DNA from: Microcoleaceae cyanobacterium UBA9251 | GTDB lineage: Bacteria; Cyanobacteriota; Cyanobacteriia; Cyanobacteriales; Microcoleaceae | Assembly: GCA_003542015.1 (NCBI GenBank) | Contig: DPLL01000148.1 | Location: 1 to 5,592 of the forward strand | Direction: 5' to 3' | DNA length: 5,592 nucleotides | Shown: in pieces, positions 5,141-5,592 of the stretch | Layout: the number at the start of each line of letters is the position of its first letter | How positions within the stretch are numbered: the first letter of the stretch is position 1 | Translations under genes and position numbers: made by a program | Notes under the pieces: generated by a model | Told to the model about the DNA's origin: nothing | Databases searched by the model: none | What the model saw: only the letters and a program-made list of their open reading frames with translations

Positions 5141-5158
5141 GTTTTTAGAAGCGGCAGG
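5000..5158 (+). ncRNA. Possible right-end guide RNA region of element 2
   Basis: By analogy with other tnpB elements, an RNA scaffold would span the tnpB 3' end and the right end. No distinctive fold was recognised, and the nuclease is dead, so this is a positional call only. Confidence 0.15.
5122..5141 (+). repeat. Right-end tandem TnpA motifs of element 2
   Basis: TTTACTTAGG (5122-5131) and TTTACCTAGG (5132-5141) are adjacent direct copies differing at one base. The second matches the arms of the left-end inverted repeat in 9 of 10 bases. They encode the last tnpB residues and its TAG stop (5138-5140). They are most likely right-end binding sites for TnpA. Confidence 0.7.
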
Positions 5159-5308
5159 GATGTTTATTTGACCTGTGATCAAAGAGGTTCCGCCCTCGTC
5201 TCCTGAAGAAGAATCGGTACTCGGATTTTCTGCGGGGGACGAGCTAAAATTTTCCAGAATTAGCAGCTCTCAAACGTCTGTTTCAGCAGGTATTTGTCAA
5301 AAAAGATT
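5159..5308 (+). other. Leader of the downstream gene, with long-range stem
   Basis: No gene is seen. CTCGTCTCC (5195-5203) can pair with GGGGACGAG (5235-5243) with one wobble around a 31-base loop, followed by AAAATTTT. It could be a regulatory leader or a displaced terminator of an upstream transcript. No confident promoter or Shine-Dalgarno for the following gene is visible. Confidence 0.35.
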
Positions 5309-5592
5309 ATGCAAGCGATTCAACCAACCGTTACCCCACTGAAATCTGTAAAAAACTCCCCTCGCGTTGCTGTTGCTCCAAGTCGGAGGAGCATTCGTCA
5401 GCGTTCCTACCCTCACCAAGCGCTTGCCGCCGAAACAGGAGTCAAGTTAGCAGTCAACATGATACTTTCAGTCTGTGCGATTTCTGCTTTGATTCAGCTT
5501 TGGCCTCACTACCGGGCAGTGCAAGAAAAGTTGCAGGAAATCCAAGCTGAAGTCAATCTTACCCAAGGGCGAGTAAATCAGTCGCGATCGGA
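5309..5592 (+). CDS. Single-pass membrane protein with coiled coil, conserved in cyanobacteria (partial)
   Basis: The frame is open from ATG 5309 to the window edge, giving 94 residues without a stop. Residues 1-40 are a basic, proline- and serine-rich cytoplasmic-looking stretch (PSRRSIRQR at 24-32). Residues 45-65 (VKLAVNMILSVCAISALIQLW) are one hydrophobic helix. From residue 68 the chain reads as the start of a coiled coil (RAVQEKLQEIQAEVNLTQGR). Small cyanobacterial proteins of this plan, resembling FtsB/DivIC-type septum proteins in architecture only, are known to me as hypothetical proteins. The similarity is of layout, and no function is claimed. The start is the first ATG after in-frame stops, without a clear ribosome binding site (nearest AGG is 20 bases up). 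Codon use looks resident, and a near-HIP1 string is at the edge. Confidence 0.72.
   Translation, partial: MQAIQPTVTPLKSVKNSPRVAVAPSRRSIRQRSYPHQALAAETGVKLAVNMILSVCAISALIQLWPHYRAVQEKLQEIQAEVNLTQGRVNQSRS

Larger units (their letters stand above)
3248..5158 (+). mobile_element. IS607-type element 2 (intact tnpA, decayed tnpB)
   Basis: The element holds tnpA (3315-3914), a tnpB pseudogene (3951-5140) and matching motif clusters at both ends: an inverted repeat at 3276-3312 and tandem copies at 5122-5141, all built on TTTACCTAG(A/G). IS607 elements insert at GG by serine recombinase chemistry without target duplication. The limits given are a guess, using GG in GCAAGGG (3243-3249) and in GCAGGG (5154-5159). 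The true ends may differ by tens of bases. With an intact recombinase and both sets of sites the element may still be mobile. Confidence 0.75.

Overview
The window reads as chromosomal DNA of a cyanobacterium, probably a filamentous one. The signs are a psaM gene for photosystem I, HIP1 octamers (GCGATCGC at 482-489 and 791-798), short tandem heptamer and decamer repeats, and transposable elements of the kinds common in these genomes. Resident genes are sparse. There is a TerC-family membrane protein (130-900, minus), the 31-residue PsaM (3033-3128, plus), and the start of a membrane-anchored coiled-coil protein that runs off the right edge (5309-5592, plus).

The rest is dominated by two IS607-type elements, each pairing a tnpA serine recombinase with a tnpB gene (TnpB is the RNA-guided nuclease family ancestral to Cas12). 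Element 1 lies on the minus strand at about 1032-2417. Its tnpA has lost the whole catalytic domain and keeps only an N-terminal helix-turn-helix and a C-terminal tail. Its tnpB keeps every RuvC and zinc-finger residue but is cut by one in-frame TAG. Element 2 lies on the plus strand at about 3248-5158. Its tnpA is full length and looks functional. Its tnpB, of a different subtype, is decayed by three frameshifts, a nonsense codon and an internal deletion. Neither tnpB can give a normal full-length protein, so element 2 looks like a transposase-proficient element with a dead TnpB, and element 1 like an immobile relic.

The most striking local design is in element 2. One motif, TTTACCTAG(A/G), forms a perfect inverted repeat at the left end, where it contains the -10 box of a strong tnpA promoter and the tnpA ribosome binding site. 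The same motif occurs as a tandem pair at the right end, where it encodes the last residues and stop codon of tnpB. This suggests that the recombinase binding site also controls its own gene.

Layout: 1-86 heptamer repeats; 130-900 terC-like gene; about 1032-2417 element 1; 2418-3032 a long gap holding a hairpin, a polypurine block, a polypyrimidine block and the psaM leader; 3033-3128 psaM; about 3248-5158 element 2; 5159-5308 leader; 5309 onward the partial membrane protein. psaM is thus held in about 830 bp between two mobile elements.
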